Source of the DNA: Medicago truncatula
Taxonomy: Eukaryota > Streptophyta > Magnoliopsida > Fabales > Fabaceae
Direction of reading: 5' to 3'
Length of the DNA: 64,000 bases
Assembly (NCBI RefSeq): GCF_003473485.1
Contig: NC_053046.1
Span: 9,620,001-9,684,000 of the forward strand
How positions within the stretch are numbered: the stretch's first letter is position 1; each line of letters begins with the position of its first letter. This document shows positions 35,301 through 44,770 of this stretch, piece after piece. The translations under genes and the position numbers were made by a program. The notes under the pieces were generated by a model. It saw nothing but the letters and a program-made list of their open reading frames with translations, was not told the DNA's origin and did not search any database.

Positions 35301-35603
35301 GCTTTCATTTCAACATAAGAACCATTCTCAGAAAACACAAACTCTCTTTCAACTTCCTTTTCTCCTCCATCACATTCACGGTACACATGCACGCTTCTCA
35401 TCAACTCTATAAATTATTATTCACACCCCCCAAAAACAAAAAACACCCCACAAACAAAAAAAAAAAAAATTATCAATAGCCCATTAAAAAAAATCAATTT
35501 TTTATACAATTGAAGATGAAAATGAAAAATGGGTATTGCATTGCATGGTACCTGGTTGAATGGTGTTGTTGAAGAGAAGAAGGGTAATGAGCGAGGAATC
35601 CAT
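32361..35603 (-). CDS. RWP-RK domain transcription factor (RKD type), five exons
   Basis: Plant nuclear DNA-binding protein; RKD proteins act in egg-cell and gametophyte identity, and some are more broadly expressed. Exons on the minus strand: 35603-35552, 35406-35154, 33798-33551, 33340-33126, 32585-32361; all GT-AG with matching phases, giving 330 aa. I chose ATG 35603 (MDSSLITLLL) because the upstream ATG at 35632 lies in another frame and would meet a stop in exon 2. Exon 4 encodes the RWP-RK domain (about residues 190-250): KITLSDLAKYFDMPIAEASN, then LKRKCREFGIPRWPHRKIKS, with the RWPHRK signature at 239-244. Acidic residues precede it; a basic, coil-prone C-terminus (257-330) follows. 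The N-terminus resembles longer RKD proteins such as RKD5, a weak assignment. Introns 2 and 4 contain repeats. Confidence 0.92.
32707..32853. mobile_element. Small hAT-like MITE in RKD intron 4
   Basis: Ends ATGTTTGGATTAGCG and, read inward from the other side, ATGTTTGGATGAGCG form inverted repeats; the interior has CACCGTGATT-like motifs also seen near 59540 and 61690. The target duplication was not resolved. Confidence 0.5.
34800..35035. repeat. Tandem repeats in RKD intron 2
   Basis: First, ACAGATTATGTACATTTCAA is repeated twice (34800-34848). Then two diverged copies of a roughly 90-bp unit follow, each with TTTGTTCAAATTCCGCTA and a CTATAG-CCGCTATAG palindrome (about 34873-34935 and 34970-35030). 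Confidence 0.75.
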
Positions 35604-35639
35604 GAAGATGAAGAAGAAGTTGGAGAAAGCATGAAGGAA

Positions 35640-36012
35640 TGAATGAGAGAGAAAGAGAAAAAAAGCAGCTTTTAAGTGTAAGTTTGCATGATCTTCCGCT
35701 TTTTTCGTTTGTTTTTGGATCAGTTATTGTACTTTAGGAGTCCTTTTCCTGCTTTCATTCACTTGCTTACTTCATCACTTTTCATTTTTCTTTTCTTTAG
35801 AAAAAAAATAATTCATTTAATAAATATATTTACTATAGGTGTAATTTAATTTTATATTGACATTGTCTTAAAAAAATTATGTTAACATTTTTTTACAAGA
35901 GTTTTATATTGACCATTTAATGAGTGTCATTCAATTAAAAACAAAAAAAGTTTGGTCAAATCTTTAAAAGAAAAAAAGTTTGGTCAAAATAAAAAAATTA
36001 GTGTCATTCAAT
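35640..36012. other. Promoter-side spacer of the RWP-RK gene
   Basis: AT-rich with poly-A and poly-T tracts. It should hold the 5' UTR and promoter of the minus-strand RWP-RK gene. I see no convincing TATA box at a fixed position. Confidence 0.4.
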
Positions 36013-36021
36013 TTTTCGATT

Positions 36022-36204
36022 GAGCAATGATATTTGAACAACCATTTGGTACAACCTATTTGACAACCTTCATTTTCTCTCTTTTCATTGGTCAAAAACA
36101 ATGGAGAGAGAAAAAGGAAGAGAGAGGGTAAGAATATAATGTGAGTATGAGAGAGAAAGTTGCCTAAAAGTTGGCACAAAGTGGTTGTACAAATATCATT
36201 ACTC
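36022..36204. mobile_element. Mutator-type MITE
   Basis: 183 bp, perfect 9-bp target duplication TTTTCGATT (36013-36021 and 36205-36213), and terminal inverted repeats GAGCAATGATATTTGAACAA / GAGTAATGATATTTGTACAA. It matches the length and terminal sequence of the element at 3792. Confidence 0.9.
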
Positions 36205-36466
36205 TTTTCGATTACAAATTTACAATTTGAACAATTCTTGATCTCATTTACTTTAATTTTAACCAAACAACTAAATTCTAATTGTTTCATCAAAAAATGA
36301 TTTGTTCATGAGAACATGAATTTGATTTTCGAGTAGAACAATTTTTGTTAGGTTTTATTTACCTCACAATCGAACTACGCATTACTAAGATCTCTTTTTC
36401 ATGAGAATCAGAGTATGAACACACAAAAAAAATTAAAATTATAACAAAATATTAATAAATCTTGTA

Positions 36467-36596
36467 CTCTCTCCGAATTTATTTATAAAAGATATTTTAA
36501 GTAAAAAAGAAATATTATATATGATCCAAATTTTGAACTACATACATAATTTTTTTTGTTAACTCAAATATCTTTTATAAATAAGGTTTGAGAGAG
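36467..36596. mobile_element. Stowaway-type MITE
   Basis: 130 bp with TA duplications (36465-36466 and 36597-36598) and long inverted ends CTCTCTCCGAATTTATTTAT / CTCTCTCAAACCTTATTTAT. No coding capacity. Confidence 0.85.
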
Positions 36597-36604
36597 TATT
36601 AAGA

Positions 36605-36755
36605 CTATGTTTGGTAAATATAGTGGATAATTGATGGTTTAAAGTTGATAAATGATGGGTGATAGCTTATACTAGTTGATGACCGACGATCAATAGATGA
36701 TAAACTAATAAAATTGTTTGGTAAAATTAACCGTTAACTAATTGATAAATGAAAT
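36605..36755. mobile_element. Fragment of the hAT-like element family
   Basis: Diverged match to the left part of 26469-27301 (TGTTTGGTAAA..., then ...TGTTTGGTAAAATTA) without a matching right end. A decayed or truncated copy. Confidence 0.6.
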
Positions 36756-37585
36756 TTAAATTAATTTTATTTTTGTTCAAATTTTATTTTAAATGTATTT
36801 CATCCCCGTATTTACACTTAGAAAATATACAATGTGACATATGTTTGTAAACTTCTTGCTTTTCTTACCGGATATATCTTTTTTTAATAAAAAGTGGCAG
36901 GACTTATCTTTTTCTTTTTGAAAAAAATTACAAAATACAGTATATTTTCTAAACTTATAGTACATATTTTGACACATTTTAATAATCTAGGGATTATTTT
37001 GGTCAAATGAGATTATTTTGGTCAAATGCTTGAAACAGCTTGATTTTGAAATAAACAATAATAAACCGTTTTTATATTGGAATACATTAATTAAAGTAAC
37101 CACTCGTAATGCTTGACAATGACATGAATGAACCATTAATAAGTTGGTTTGCATTGGACTACCGTCAGTTTAAAATTTACAGTATAGGAGGATTTCATCA
37201 CTTGAAACCTCCTCTGGTTTTACATCTTTGGAAACTGTTCAAATTCACACAATTTGAAGCGATTGTTCAAAAGCAATAATTTCTTGTTTTCAAAACACAC
37301 TCATGGACTGGTTAAAATTGCTCTATTCCCCATCTCATCTCATAAGTGATTTATTTTGACCATATAGAGGATTTCGGGTGGTAAGGGGATCTAGCTCCCA
37401 CCCCACCACCCCACATGTTATACTCATGCTAATCTATGTTAAGGATACAAGTCAGAGAATATTAAAATGGTGAATTTTATATTAAAAACAAGTTTGATTA
37501 TGTATATTATTTATACGGTAACATATTTTAACCATATCTTTTTACTAATATATAAAGATAAAAACCATATTTTAATTATTAAATT
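36756..37585. other. Spacer without recognised features
   Basis: AT-rich; a short direct repeat GATTATTTTGGTCAAATG near 36990-37030 is the only pattern noticed. No coding support on either strand. Confidence 0.5.
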
Positions 37586-37826
37586 GATTGATGTCTTCGT
37601 AAGTGATTCTCAAATTAATGTATGCATGATTCTATTAATATTTTAAAATAGTCTCTGTCTTTGTCATAAATTTTTCAATTAAATCCCACATCATTTGAAG
37701 GAAAAAACACAGAAACATTGGTCTAATTGAGAAACTTTTGACAAAGACATTGACCATTTTAAAATAATAGAGTTAGGGACTAATTTGAGAATCACTTACA
37801 AAGACACGGACCAAATTGATGGTTTA
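37586..37826. mobile_element. Fold-back element with roughly 100-bp inverted arms
   Basis: The left arm (about 37586-37678) and right arm (about 37727-37826) are imperfect inverted repeats sharing GTAAGTGATTCTCAAATTA. Type undetermined; such inverted repeats can be transcribed into hairpin small-RNA precursors. Confidence 0.65.
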
Positions 37827-38353
37827 CTCGGTTTTTATTTATAGGGATATTTTAGTAAATGACACATATTTTATCATTAAAATCAACATTATTAATCATT
37901 TCCTTAATACTCGTATAAAACTCAAATGAGACATCTAATATAAGATGGAGGGAATATATTTAAGAACGGATGGAGTAATTTAATGTACAACTTTTGAGAC
38001 AATTTCTACAATAAGTTTTTTAACCTATGTTATTAGAGCACATGTTAGCATTTTCTTTATGCAGAGCATTATAGTATACTTTATGAGCTTATAATTATAA
38101 TTTTTTACTATTTTTTTAGATATATATTTTATTAATACTATCAATTTGTTTAGTCATAGATAAAAGATACTCCCTCGACTTGGTTGATTTATGGATTCCT
38201 CGGCTGGTAAGATGATATGTAGGCTAATTTACACTAAGACAATAATCTTTTATTTAGATCAAATGATTACGCTGAGAAAGAGACTATGTTTCTCAGGTGC
38301 AGGTTCTAGATTACTCTAAAAAGTGTCTATATAATGTAGAAGGGTGAACTACT

Positions 38354-38534
38354 GGATTTCACTTGTGTGACATTGTGGTGGGAATGTCACATGACATTGC
38401 CCAATCATGACACGTGGATTCTCATTTCTAAATAAAACAAAAAGCCATTGTAAAAGAGAGAGAGAAGAAAATAAAAAATCTATGTGTCAAATGTCACGTG
38501 ATATTTCCACCACAATGTTACACAAGTGAAATTT
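38354..38534. mobile_element. Mutator-type MITE with about 45-bp terminal inverted repeats
   Basis: 181 bp with a 10-bp direct repeat GTGAACTACT on each side (38344-38353 and 38535-38544). The ends TTTCACTTGTGTGACATTGT and TTTCACTTGTGTAACATTGT (read inward) extend through CACGTGACATT-like sequence. Confidence 0.85.
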
Positions 38535-38544
38535 GTGAACTACT

Positions 38545-39419
38545 ACTTAAGAAGACATAAAAATAAAATCAAAATCAAAATGATAAAGGAAAGAAAAAAA
38601 AAACGTAAAGATTTGTTTGATTTGATGTATGTTTGAATAATCTTTAAGATGAGGTATTTACAAAATTAGAATAACTAAGCAGCCTACTCTAACATTGCTT
38701 GCCACATTTTTGACCCATTATCTACCATATTACAGGTATGATCATGACCAACATCATTAATGTAAGTAACAGGCTGAGTTATAGCCTAACACCAGTTTGT
38801 TGGGGGTGTTATATCAGCTATCCATGTCCTCCATCATCCTATTATTAAGAAAATAAGTCTTTATGTACATTCCAGACTTAGTCAACTTATATCTTGCTCA
38901 TACGACTGAGTTGAGGGAGATTTTTTACTTGTACGACTGAGTGTTTGATTAACATCTACACATGTTATCCACCTTTTTATTTTGGAGGGGTGGATGTTTG
39001 ACCACGTTCTATATTTCAAACTGGCCTTGGAGTTAGTTCTATCCCTTTTTCTCCCTCTTTGATCACTTCATTTATCATGTCACATATGTAGGAAAGTGGT
39101 TGTATAGTCTTTGGACTTTGACAAATATATGTTGGAGCCTCTTGGACTCTAATTAATCATTATCATGACCTCAGTAAGATCTAATAAGTAATAACAACCT
39201 CAAAGTCTATTGCGACTTGGTAATCACCTTTAGTCGTTAGTTGAAAGAACCACTCTTTAACTATGAAATATCAACCATATTCATTAGAACTAAAATCATC
39301 TACAAACATATTATGCATTGTATAATTAAGTTTTTTTTTTTTTTTAAGAGTTTGCTTCTTCACTTTTTTTATTTGTTAATTTGGCAAACCTTTTCTCCCT
39401 ATTGTGCTAATTCAATAAA
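38545..39419. other. Spacer without recognised features
   Basis: No supported coding sequence or repeat boundary. A few short open frames exist but have no family resemblance. Confidence 0.5.
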
Positions 39420-40320
39420 ATTTTGATTAACTAGCTTATTTCCAATATGGAATTTCAACCCACGGAAAACCCTTTTGACCAACTCACTTCCAAGATAGGT
39501 GTGAAACATTTGACTTTCATCTATCTAAACCTAGAAAGGTAACCATCAACAAATTCATTACATTTTCTATAGATATTGAACAAATCTTTAACCTTAAATG
39601 ACCCCTAAAGAACCGATTTTCAATTGGGCCTTAAAATTAAAAACCAAGAAGAAAAAAAACGTTATTTTTCAATAAGTTCGAGAAAAATTTCATTTTCAAA
39701 CCTTCTTCATAGACAATTTCTCCTAATTCTGTCATATATTTGACAACATGTTTAATAATTGATTCTCCACTTTCACCATAAACTTTATTAAGTTTACGGA
39801 CTTTAATCTCCCTTGAAATTTTAGACTGTTGTACCCAATCTAGGAAAGAGAAATGCCTTTGATTTGCTTATACACAATCTAGACCAAACCTATTAACAAT
39901 TTGGTTCACATTCAATGTCTAAATCGATCTAGTCTTGAATTTTGCTCATTCAAATAATTTCTATTCAACAAATGTACATGGCTATAGTGCAACCCATGTT
40001 GATTAGCATCCCCTACATCCAAGTTCAAATTATTATTTTCATTATAATTTTGAACAATCTCTAATCAATAAAGGGTTGTGGTGCTTGAACCATGTCTCTG
40101 TGCCCTTGTTGGACATTAACATCATTTGGAGTTATTAATCCCAATGCTTGGTTCAATCTTGTCATCTATGTGGCTAATGAAGCACAAGCATTATTACTAG
40201 TATTTTATATTAGTTGTGTAATGACTGCACCCATTTGTTGGGTTAGTGTATTCACCATATCATGATTGTAACAAGATTTGAATTAAACATTTAAACTGTT
40301 GTCCAAAAGTTTTGTGTCCT
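39420..40320 (-). pseudogene. Decayed LTR-retrotransposon gag fragment
   Basis: Minus-strand frames give broken but recognisable gag-like pieces: DLFNIYRKCNEFVDGYLSRF, then after a stop MKVKCFTP; upstream, GESIIKHVVKYMTELGE; and nearer the N-terminus a stretch ending PNDVNVQQGHRD. This order fits a plant Ty3/gypsy-type gag (Retrotrans_gag). Many stops and frame changes; no LTRs, protease or polymerase were seen next to it. Confidence 0.55.
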
Positions 40321-40499
40321 ACATTTTATTCCTTGTGGCATGTTAACATATGCCATCACAAGTATAGAAACCATTATATACCATGAACATTGCTATTAAA
40401 AATTACAATTACCCCTATCAGAAGTAACCGCTCCAAAAGTTACATTTGTAACTACAGGAACAACAGTTAAACTTCTTAGGATTATTATTATTATTATTA

Positions 40500-40640
40500 T
40501 TATTTTGGTAGATAGACGAAATGGCAAAGCCATTATAAACTCACACACATAAGTGGAGGTACCGGGGTTCGAATCCCGATTATAGCATTCGGCCTAACAA
40601 TATCGGCATTTTGCCAGTTGAGCTATGACTTCTGGATGAA
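40500..40640 (-). mobile_element. tRNA-derived SINE inserted in a (TTA)n tract
   Basis: On the minus strand, box A-like TAGCTCAACTGG and box B-like GATTCGAACCCC are spaced as in tRNA genes, followed by a non-tRNA body. TTATTA runs of about 20 bases lie on both sides (about 40481-40503 and 40639-40661) and could be the target duplication. Confidence 0.7.
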
Positions 40641-40994
40641 TTATTATTATTATTATTATTATTATGGGTATGCAAGCAGCTAAATCCTGTTTATAAGGGT
40701 CTCAACATAGTTGGATATCTTTTAAACATTTCCGTGCATGTTAATACTCTTAAATTAAAAAAAAAAAAACAATTTATCATAATAAAATATAATAAAATTA
40801 ATTTAATTTATTTATAATCCGATAAGTTAGCAAGCAGGGTGGAAAAAAGGTAATTAGTAATGAAACTATATATTGTAATTTATTTGATCAGAAGAATGGA
40901 ATTGTAAATAAAGATAACATTAATAGGTACATATAATTTTATTTTTGAAATAAGATTCACAAAAACTTTGTGTTTTACACATAATAGTTACATA

Positions 40995-41275
40995 CTTCCT
41001 CTGTCCCAAATTGTATGTCGCTTTGGAAAAAAAATTTGTCCCAAATTATAAGTCGCTTTACAATACCAATGAAATATTAATGTTACTTTTCCTATTATAT
41101 CTTTAACTATTAATTACTCCCTCTTCTTTCAATTATTTCATTTATCTTTTCCATACCATTTATTAAGGATAATTTTGTAAAACAACTCATAATTTCACTT
41201 CCCCACACAATATTAATTACATTTCTTAATACGTGTGAAATGGCCAAAACGTCATACAATTTGGAACGGAGGGAG
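40995..41275. mobile_element. Stowaway-like MITE
   Basis: 281 bp with TA duplications (40993-40994 and 41276-41277), left end CTTCCTCTGTCCCAAATTGT and right end ATACAATTTGGAACGGAGGGAG. The left terminal motif TTTGTCCCAAATTATAAGTC is repeated just inside. Confidence 0.8.
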
Positions 41276-41284
41276 TATAATTTT

Positions 41285-41400
41285 ATTTTTGAAAACACGG
41301 TATCCGACGTTAAGGATTAATTAATCTGAGAGGTTCAATTATACCATTCATTTGTGAGGAGCGCATTTAAATCCATAGCAAATCTGAATGAGCGTGACTC
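41285..41400 (-). mobile_element. Diverged copy of a SINE-like retroposon
   Basis: Matches the family at 59270-59402 through CGGTATCC, GGTTCAAT-like and GCGCATTTAAATCC segments in the same order. Older and partly degraded. Confidence 0.45.
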
Positions 41401-42195
41401 AAAATCGCAAGTCAACATCGTCAAACCATTACAAGTAGGTTATGATATATATCCATATTAATGATAATATTTATCTAGTTTCATATCAAATATACTTCAA
41501 ATATGATTAGGTCCTAGTCCTACAAGGTACGTCCGTGTCAAACTCTTCTATCCTATATGTATCTTATTGTGAACTCAACCCAACCTTAAAGGACTTTTAA
41601 TCAATATTTGCAGAGTACTTATCCATTCTTATGAATAAATTAGCATAATAACAAACTTAAATCTGGTAATAACAAACTTAAATAAGCCAACTCAGTCATT
41701 GCGATGAACCTAATTTTGTGTTATTTCTTCAATTTTCGTTTGTGTCATTTATTATTTTCATTACCAAAATTGCAAATTGAGAAATTAACTTCCATATTTT
41801 TTGAGAGGAAATTAACTTCATGCATATACAAAATATAAGTTTTAGAATTTACATTATTATTTTAGTAAGATATTTATATATTACTCTACCTAATTGGTGA
41901 GTGCTTATCCATTCCTACATGTCTTCTTATTGTTGGTCTCATTTATTATTTTCATTACCAAAATAGCAAGCAAATTAAGAGATTAACTTCTTACACACAC
42001 ACATAAAAGAAAAATATTTACATTCTTTTTTGAGTAAGATATTTACATATTACTCTAACTAATTGGTAAGTGCTTATCCATTTTTATGTCTTATTGTTGA
42101 TTTGTTGTGTCCAACTCACATGATATATACTTCACAAATAAGGAAAAAAATATGATTTAACATTGATTAGTTATAAAAACCAATTACTATGCTCC
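41401..42195. other. Spacer upstream of the beta-galactosidase gene
   Basis: AT-rich. A segment around 41880-41950 (ATTACTCTACCTAATTGGTGAGTGCTTATCC) is repeated in diverged form around 42050-42080, a local duplication. Otherwise nothing recognised before the promoter. Confidence 0.5.
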
Positions 42196-42199
42196 TCTG

Positions 42200-42205
42200 T
42201 ATAAA
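42200..42205 (+). promoter_or_regulatory. Probable TATA box of the beta-galactosidase gene
   Basis: TATAAA about 95 bases before the ATG, followed by a CA-rich start-site region (ACAACAATAACAAACACAAC) about 30 bases downstream and then a long A tract (42267-42286) in the leader. Confidence 0.5.
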
Positions 42206-42295
42206 CCACTTGCTAAGTTATATTACAACAATAACAAACACAACAATCATATATACATCCTCTCAAAAAAAAAAAAAAAAAAAAATCATACATAC

Positions 42296-44770
42296 ATGTT
42301 TACAATGAGTTCTTTATCTTGTGCTAGCATTCTCTTATTGAGTCTAATAATGTTGTACTCATGCTTTGCAACAGAGGTTACTTATGATTCAAATGCTCTC
42401 ATTATCAATGGAGAAAGACGTCTAATATTTTCAGGTGCAATTCATTATCCAAGAAGCACTGTGGAGATGTGGCCTGACCTTATTCAAAAGGCCAAAGATG
42501 GTGGCCTAGATGCCATTGAAACTTACATATTTTGGGATCGTCATGAACCCGTTAGGCGCGAATATAATTTCTCCGGAAATTTGGATTTTGTCAAATTTTT
42601 CCAGCTTATCCAAAAAGCTGGACTATATGCCATCATGAGGATAGGTCCTTATGCATGTGCTGAGTGGAACTTTGGAGGGTTCCCATCGTGGCTTCATAAT
42701 ATGCCGGGGATCGAGTTGAGAACCAATAATTCGGTTTACAAAAATGAAATGCAAAATTTTACCACAGAGATTGTGAATGTGGTAAAAGAAGCAAAGTTGT
42801 TTGCATCACAAGGTGGACCTATTATTCTAGCTCAAATTGAGAATGAATATGGGGACATCATGTGGAATTACAAAGATGCTGGGAAGGCATATGTTCAATG
42901 GGCTGCTCAGATGGCTCTAGCACAAAACATTGGTGTTCCATGGATCATGTGTCAACAACAAGATGCTCCTCAACCTATCATCAATACTTGCAATGGATAT
43001 TATTGTCACAATTTTCAACCTAACAATCCAAAAAGTCCTAAAATTTTCACTGAAAATTGGATTGGTTGGTTCCAAAAATGGGGTGAAAGGGTTCCACATA
43101 GAAGTGCTGAAGATTCAGCTTTCTCTGTGGCACGTTTTTTCCAAAATGGTGGTGTATTAAACAATTACTACATGTACCATGGAGGAACAAACTTTGGTCG
43201 CACCGCAGGTGGGCCGTATATAACAACATCATATGACTATGATGCACCAATTGATGAGTATGGGAATTTGAATCAACCTAAATGGGGACATCTGAAGAAT
43301 CTTCATGCAGCAATCAAATTAGGTGAAAATGTACTTACAAATTATAGTGCAAGGAAAGACGAGGATCTCGGCAATGGACTCACACTAACAACATACACTA
43401 ATTCCAGTGGAGCAAGATTTTGTTTCTTGAGCAATAACAACAATACTGACCTTGGTGCAAGGGTTGATTTGAAAAATGATGGTGTTTACATTGTTCCGGC
43501 TTGGTCTGTTTCAATTATTAACGGTTGCAACCAAGAAGTTTTCAATACTGCAAAGGTTAATAGTCAAACATCAATGATGGTGAAAAAGAGTGATAATGTT
43601 AGTTCTACTAATCTCACTTGGGAATGGAAAGTAGAGCCAAAGAGAGACACCATACATGGAAATGGAAGTCTCAAAGCACAGAAGCTTCTGGAGCAGAAGG
43701 AGCTAACCTTAGATGCTAGTGACTATTTATGGTACATGACTAGTGCTGATATCAATGACACTTCAATTTGGAGCAATGCAACTCTCCGTGTGAACACTTC
43801 GGGCCATTCACTTCATGGTTATGTTAATCAGAGGTATGTAGGATACCAATTTAGCCAATATGGAAATCAATTCACTTACGAAAAACAAGTTTCTTTAAAG
43901 AATGGAACAAACATTATAACTTTGCTAAGTGCCACTGTTGGGCTTGCAAACTATGGTGCATGGTTTGATGATAAAAAAACCGGCATATCAGGTGGTCCTG
44001 TTGAATTGATTGGAAAGAATAATGTGACTATGGATTTGTCAACAAATCTTTGGTCTTATAAGATTGGTTTGAATGGTGAGAGAAGACATCTATATGATGC
44101 TCAACAAAATGTTAGTGTAGCATGGCACACTAATTCATCTTATATTCCTATTGGAAAGCCACTTATTTGGTATAGGGCAAAGTTTAAATCTCCTTTTGGA
44201 ACAAACCCTATTGTGGTGGACTTGCAAGGCTTAGGTAAAGGACATGCTTGGGTGAACGGCCATAGCATTGGTCGTTATTGGTCTTCTTGGATTTCACCTT
44301 CTGATGGATGTAGTGACACGTGCGATTATAGAGGAAACTATGTACCGGTAAAATGCAACACCAATTGCGGAAGTCCATCACAAAGGTGGTACCATGTGCC
44401 AAGGTCATTCTTGAATCATGACATGAACACATTGGTTTTATTTGAAGAAATTGGTGGAAATCCTCAAAGTGTTCAATTCCAAACTGTGACAACAGGAACT
44501 ATTTGTGCTAATGTATATGAAGGTGCACAGTTTGAACTATCATGTCAAAGTGGACAAGTAATGTCACAAATTCAATTCGCTAGCTATGGAAATCCAGAAG
44601 GTCAGTGTGGTTCTTTTAAGAAAGGAAATTTTGATGCTGCAAATAGTCAATCTGTCGTGGAAGCTTCTTGTGTAGGAAAAAATAATTGCGGATTTAATGT
44701 GACAAAAGAAATGTTTGGTGTAACGAATGTCTCAAGTATACCCAGATTAGCAGTACAAGTGACATGTTAA
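42296..44770 (+). CDS. BGAL: Beta-galactosidase, glycoside hydrolase family 35, with SUEL lectin domain
   Basis: Removes terminal beta-D-galactose from cell-wall galactans, arabinogalactan or xyloglucan; expected in the apoplast. 824 aa in one uninterrupted exon. A hydrophobic signal peptide covers about residues 1-25 (cleavage near FATEV). The GH35 catalytic domain has the signature GGPIILAQIENEYG, with the acid/base glutamate at E184, and the nucleophile E253 in FTENW. The middle and C-terminal beta-sandwich domains follow (GLGKGHAWVNGHSIGRYW), and residues about 738-824 form a cysteine-rich SUEL/galactose-binding lectin domain (GAQFELSCQSG... ...ASYGNPEGQCGSF). Numerous N-glycosylation sites fit a secreted protein. 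An alternative start is ATG 42305. Plant members usually have many introns, so the intronless structure is odd. No lesions. Confidence 0.95.
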   Translation: MFTMSSLSCASILLLSLIMLYSCFATEVTYDSNALIINGERRLIFSGAIHYPRSTVEMWPDLIQKAKDGGLDAIETYIFWDRHEPVRREYNFSGNLDFVKFFQLIQKAGLYAIMRIGPYACAEWNFGGFPSWLHNMPGIELRTNNSVYKNEMQNFTTEIVNVVKEAKLFASQGGPIILAQIENEYGDIMWNYKDAGKAYVQWAAQMALAQNIGVPWIMCQQQDAPQPIINTCNGYYCHNFQPNNPKSPKIFTENWIGWFQKWGERVPHRSAEDSAFSVARFFQNGGVLNNYYMYHGGTNFGRTAGGPYITTSYDYDAPIDEYGNLNQPKWGHLKNLHAAIKLGENVLTNYSARKDEDLGNGLTLTTYTNSSGARFCFLSNNNNTDLGARVDLKNDGVYIVPAWSVSIINGCNQEVFNTAKVNSQTSMMVKKSDNVSSTNLTWEWKVEPKRDTIHGNGSLKAQKLLEQKELTLDASDYLWYMTSADINDTSIWSNATLRVNTSGHSLHGYVNQRYVGYQFSQYGNQFTYEKQVSLKNGTNIITLLSATVGLANYGAWFDDKKTGISGGPVELIGKNNVTMDLSTNLWSYKIGLNGERRHLYDAQQNVSVAWHTNSSYIPIGKPLIWYRAKFKSPFGTNPIVVDLQGLGKGHAWVNGHSIGRYWSSWISPSDGCSDTCDYRGNYVPVKCNTNCGSPSQRWYHVPRSFLNHDMNTLVLFEEIGGNPQSVQFQTVTTGTICANVYEGAQFELSCQSGQVMSQIQFASYGNPEGQCGSFKKGNFDAANSQSVVEASCVGKNNCGFNVTKEMFGVTNVSSIPRLAVQVTC

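Noticed and set aside
35417-35632. RWP-RK start at ATG 35632
   Set aside because: That frame reaches the exon 1 donor in the wrong phase and meets a stop at the start of exon 2; ATG 35603 joins in frame.
42917-44492. Minus-strand and shifted frames within the beta-galactosidase gene
   Set aside because: Shadows of a clearly conserved 824-codon frame.
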